Shown one piece after another: positions 41,194 through 44,065 of a stretch of DNA of 44,065 bases. A program made the position numbers and the translations under genes. Every line of letters starts with the position of its first letter. Position 1 is the stretch's first letter. A model generated the notes under the pieces. That model was not told the DNA's origin and made no database searches. It was given only the letters and a program-made list of their open reading frames with translations. This stretch comes from Mesotaenium endlicherianum (lineage: Eukaryota; Streptophyta; Zygnematophyceae; Zygnematales; Mesotaeniaceae), in the NCBI GenBank assembly GCA_009602735.1, contig WELA01008734.1, positions 52,685 to 96,749 of the forward strand. Direction: 5' to 3'.

Positions 41194-41952
41194 GATAGAA
41201 AAAGCGACGTCTCGGCGCGTCAAGTCAGGTCTTACATACGTGGAGCAAACTAGTCAACAGTTTCAAGTCATATGCCACACATGTGAAGAGGACTAGTCAA
41301 AGGCGCCAAGTCAGGTGCTAGACATGTAAGGTAGACTAGGCAAGGTCGTAGGTGGTGTGACCTTATTGGCTAGCCTACTCCTTCATGATAAAGAAAATTG
41401 TACAAGTTGGCCCAGAATCTGCCACAAATTCAAAAATTCATAGCGTCCACAGAATTGCTTCAAATTTGAAAATTCGAGTGCCAGACAGACCGTAGCAAAG
41501 AACTCTACCGGGTCACCAAATTTGAGAGCATTCTAACTTCTGGAGTATTGTTGAGAGCTGAGAGAGTAGGCACTCCTCCAAATCTTTGCAGAAACTTCTG
41601 AAAATCATAAGTCCTTCTATACTTCTCCAAATTCTGCAAAGTAAGTCTCAAACTGGGCGCTGTAAGATGTTCTACCAGAGTCTTGAGTTTCAGAGCATTC
41701 CAAGTTCAGGGGAGGGCACAATGTCAGAAGGCATATTCTGCCCTAACAATGCCAGCACCCTGACCCCCTTCTACTTAGAGCATCATATCTCTCTCACCAG
41801 TGCTCCAAATTGAGCAACCTTGGACTCTAAATGACCGGCTACTCATGGAATACAGCCAAATAAATTTTCAGAATTTATTATGAAGAGACCTATCACCAGT
41901 AGCAGTTTTAGTTTTCTGTTCAGAAACTGCCAGAAGAGAAAAGTGTCTAATG
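41194..41952 (-). other. 3' untranslated region of Element C
   Basis: About 760 bases between the pol stop and the PPT, with no open frame that I can support on either strand. Confidence 0.6.
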
Positions 41953-44065
41953 TCAATTTTTCCTCTTTCTTGTTCTTGCAGGCTGCCTCCAAGGGGTCTT
42001 CTGCTGCTTCTTGATGGTGGCAGGCTGCCTCCCTGAAGTCTTCGGGCTTTTAGTAGAGAGACTTGGGGCTGGTCCAAGATGGGGGTTGGCGGCATGGAAG
42101 CGCTTCAACTTTCTCTGAACTTTGTCAAGGTAGTGCGCCGCCACCCAACTATTCTCCGAATCTGGATATCCTTTCCACTTGATCAAGTATTGCTGCTGTC
42201 TCCTGAAATTTCTCATAGCCACTATGTCTTCCACTTCGTACTCCAAATGATCATCCACTATTGTTGGGGCTGGTGGGGTTGTCACACGTCCTGGGAACTT
42301 GTTGTCGGGTTGCACATACGGCTTGAAGAGGGAAGCGTGGAATACGGGGTCGATGTGCATAGTCTGGGGAAGTTCTAGCTTGAAAGCAACGGGGTTGACT
42401 TGCTGGATAATCTTGAAGGGTCCCAAATACTTGGGAGAGAACTTGCTGCCGGCTGGCCTGTTGTTCAGGGTAATATTCTTGGATGATAGTAACACGTTGT
42501 CACCCACTCTGTACGTAATTTCTCTTCTGGATCTGTTCGCCACTCTTGCTTGAGCATCTTGCGCGTTTTGTAGAGCTTTCTTCGCTGCTGTAAGGGCTGC
42601 TTCTAATGTCTCCATAAAATCTGTGGCTGCAGGTACTTCATCATGGCCAGCCGTGAAGCTCAGTGGCGTGGTCGGATGGAAGCCATAGTTGAGGAAGAAT
42701 GGGGACTCTTGGGTAGAGGCCTGCGTAGTGTTGTTGTAGGCAAACTCGAGGGGGGTCAAGTACATGTCCCAGTCTTGCTCGAGGGTAGACACGTAGGCCT
42801 TTAGAGAGGTCTTTAGGGTACGATTCATACGCTCGGTTTGCCCATCTGATTGTGGGTGGTAGGCAGTAGACATATCCAGCGATGTACCCAAGTTCTTGAA
42901 GAGATTTTTCCAGAAATGGCTTGTGAATCTTGGGTCTCTATCTGACACAATTCTTGATGGTAGTCCATGGAGTCGGAAGATGTTGTCAAAGATGAGTCTT
43001 GCAAGTTGTGGTGCTGTAGCCTTAGTCGTCGTGGGAATAAAATGAGCCATCTTCGTAAGTCTGTCCACCACCGTGAGTATTGCATTATGGCCTCTTGGTG
43101 TCTCGGGCAAGTCCACGATAAGGTCCATTGAGATGTCCGTCCATTGTCTTTCGGGGATTGGTAGTGGTTGGAGGAGTCCTCCCGCCTTTTGCGATGATGG
43201 CTTGATTCTTTGGCATGTGTCACAGCTCCTGCAGTACTCCTTGACTTGCTTAGACATGCCTGGCCAACAATAAGTCCTAGCTAGAAAGCCCGTGGTCCTT
43301 AGGATTCCAAAGTGATCTCCAAGAGGGTTGTCGTGTGCTTCTCGTAGAAGCAAGAGCCGGAGGTCTATGTCATTAGGAACACATCTCTGGCCCGTATCTT
43401 GCCTCACCCAATAATTGCCTTCTTGCTTCTTGCATGGGTCCAAGGCTGCTTCTCCGTTCTTGTAGTAAGGGTCTCTTTCATAGGCGGCTGAAAATCGAGC
43501 TTCCAGATCTGTCTTCAGGGATACCATCACTGCATTTAATTGCAGTCTTGAGAGGGGGTCAGCCGGGTTTGTCTTGCCGGGCTGGTACTGAATCGTGATG
43601 TTGTATTGTTGCAAGTATCCGCTCCATCTTGCTTGTCTCCTTGAGAGATACGGCTGCGTTTGGAGGTGCTTTAACGCCTCGTGGTCCGTGGTGACCAGTA
43701 CTTTGCGTCCTTCAACGTAGCAGCGCCAAACCTTCAAGGCATGTACAATCGCCAATGCCTCTCGCTCCGTGGTTGTATAATTTTGCTCGGCTGGATTTAG
43801 CTTCCTTGACTCGTAGGCAATGGGCTGCAGTCCCTTGCCTTGGTCTTGAAGCAGGATTGCTCCTATTGCATAGGAAGATGCATCGGTGATGACGTGGAAG
43901 GGCCAATCTGGGTTTGGACTTGGAAGAGTGAGCACCGAGGATGTGCTCAATCTTCGCTTTAACTCTTGAAATGCCTCTTCCTCTTTCCCGGTCCATGTAT
44001 AAAGCCTGTCCTTCTTGAGTAGATCTGTCAGGGGGGCTGCTATGTGCGAGAAGCTCTGGATGAAT
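41953..44065 (-). CDS. pol of Element C: RNase H, integrase, chromodomain (5' end outside window)
   Basis: One frame is open without interruption from the window edge (FIQSFSHIAAPLTDLLKKD) to the stop at 41953, about 704 codons. RNase H: VITDASSYAIGAILLQDQGK, TEREALAIVHALKVWRCYVE, TTDHEALKHL. Integrase zinc region: EAHDNPLGDHFG and CRSCDTCQRIK (H-H-C-C complete). The DDE residues are all present: SMDLIVDLP, VSDRDPRFTSHFW, HPQSDGQTERMNR. A GPY/F-like segment (KYLGPFKIIQQVNP) and a chromodomain (YEVEDIVAMRNFRRQQQYLI, KWKGYPDSENSW) follow, then a basic Lys/Arg-rich tail. The intact catalytic set means this copy could be recent or active, subject to the unseen 5' half. Confidence 0.95.
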   Translation of the reverse strand, partial: FIQSFSHIAAPLTDLLKKDRLYTWTGKEEEAFQELKRRLSTSSVLTLPSPNPDWPFHVITDASSYAIGAILLQDQGKGLQPIAYESRKLNPAEQNYTTTEREALAIVHALKVWRCYVEGRKVLVTTDHEALKHLQTQPYLSRRQARWSGYLQQYNITIQYQPGKTNPADPLSRLQLNAVMVSLKTDLEARFSAAYERDPYYKNGEAALDPCKKQEGNYWVRQDTGQRCVPNDIDLRLLLLREAHDNPLGDHFGILRTTGFLARTYCWPGMSKQVKEYCRSCDTCQRIKPSSQKAGGLLQPLPIPERQWTDISMDLIVDLPETPRGHNAILTVVDRLTKMAHFIPTTTKATAPQLARLIFDNIFRLHGLPSRIVSDRDPRFTSHFWKNLFKNLGTSLDMSTAYHPQSDGQTERMNRTLKTSLKAYVSTLEQDWDMYLTPLEFAYNNTTQASTQESPFFLNYGFHPTTPLSFTAGHDEVPAATDFMETLEAALTAAKKALQNAQDAQARVANRSRREITYRVGDNVLLSSKNITLNNRPAGSKFSPKYLGPFKIIQQVNPVAFKLELPQTMHIDPVFHASLFKPYVQPDNKFPGRVTTPPAPTIVDDHLEYEVEDIVAMRNFRRQQQYLIKWKGYPDSENSWVAAHYLDKVQRKLKRFHAANPHLGPAPSLSTKSPKTSGRQPATIKKQQKTPWRQPARTRKRKN

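Larger units (their letters stand above)
40681..44065 (-). mobile_element. Element C: Ty3/Gypsy chromovirus, runs off the window
   Basis: Minus strand: pol from the window edge to 41953, 3' untranslated region to 41194, PPT (G7, 41187-41193), 3' LTR 41183-40681. The 5' half lies beyond position 44065. It has the least damaged coding region of all elements here. Confidence 0.93.

Noticed and set aside
42079..43273. Plus-strand frames opposite Element C pol
   Set aside because: Shadows of an intact minus-strand gene.

Overview
The window is nuclear DNA from a streptophyte (plant lineage). It holds one convincing host gene, a spliced pectate lyase of polysaccharide lyase family 1, surrounded by nested, mostly broken LTR retrotransposons. 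The pectate lyase and chromodomain-bearing Ty3/Gypsy elements primed by initiator-Met tRNA point to a plant. The sequence alone does not fix the species; a non-seed plant or charophyte alga is my guess, because retrotransposons carrying DNA methyltransferases have been reported in a charophyte. Poly-C and (CT)n tracts, a 38-base N gap and single Ns show a draft assembly.

Layout. 1-3650: GC-rich, low-complexity DNA with microsatellites and a 92-base C run, ending in a likely last exon of a START-domain protein. It looks unlike the AT-rich remainder. 3631-5258: no gene seen. 5259-7593 (-): pectate lyase, five exons, 536 residues. 7594-10895: AT-rich intergenic DNA with a solo LTR at 9623-10117. 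10896-18448 (+): Element A, a chromovirus with both LTRs, PBS, broken gag and pol, a C-terminal chromodomain, a second LTR inserted in gag, and an extra ~560-residue ORF between pol and the 3' LTR. 18449-22560 (-): Element B, a Gypsy element truncated in integrase. 22561-24738: an unrecognised broken gene and a gapped (CT)n tract. 24739-26323 (-): the 3' part of a Ty1/Copia element. 26324-29256 (+): Element D, a sister of A with an internal deletion.

29257-40590: Element E, the most interesting part. It is a GC-rich Gypsy family whose coding order is gag, C5-cytosine DNA methyltransferase, RT/RNase H, integrase with a C-terminal PHD finger, PPT, LTR. Three rearranged pieces are present: a nearly full minus-strand copy, a second minus-strand RT/RNase H piece, and a plus-strand integrase-PHD-LTR piece. 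The outer pieces form a large inverted repeat. 40681-44065 (-): Element C, a chromovirus with an intact integrase-chromodomain frame that runs off the window.

How the parts relate. Elements A and C end their integrases with chromodomains, whereas E ends with a PHD finger and also encodes a DNA methyltransferase. E therefore pairs a putative histone reader with a cytosine-methylation writer. All E copies here are defective (stops, frameshifts, lost catalytic residues), so any activity must be sought in relatives elsewhere in the genome.
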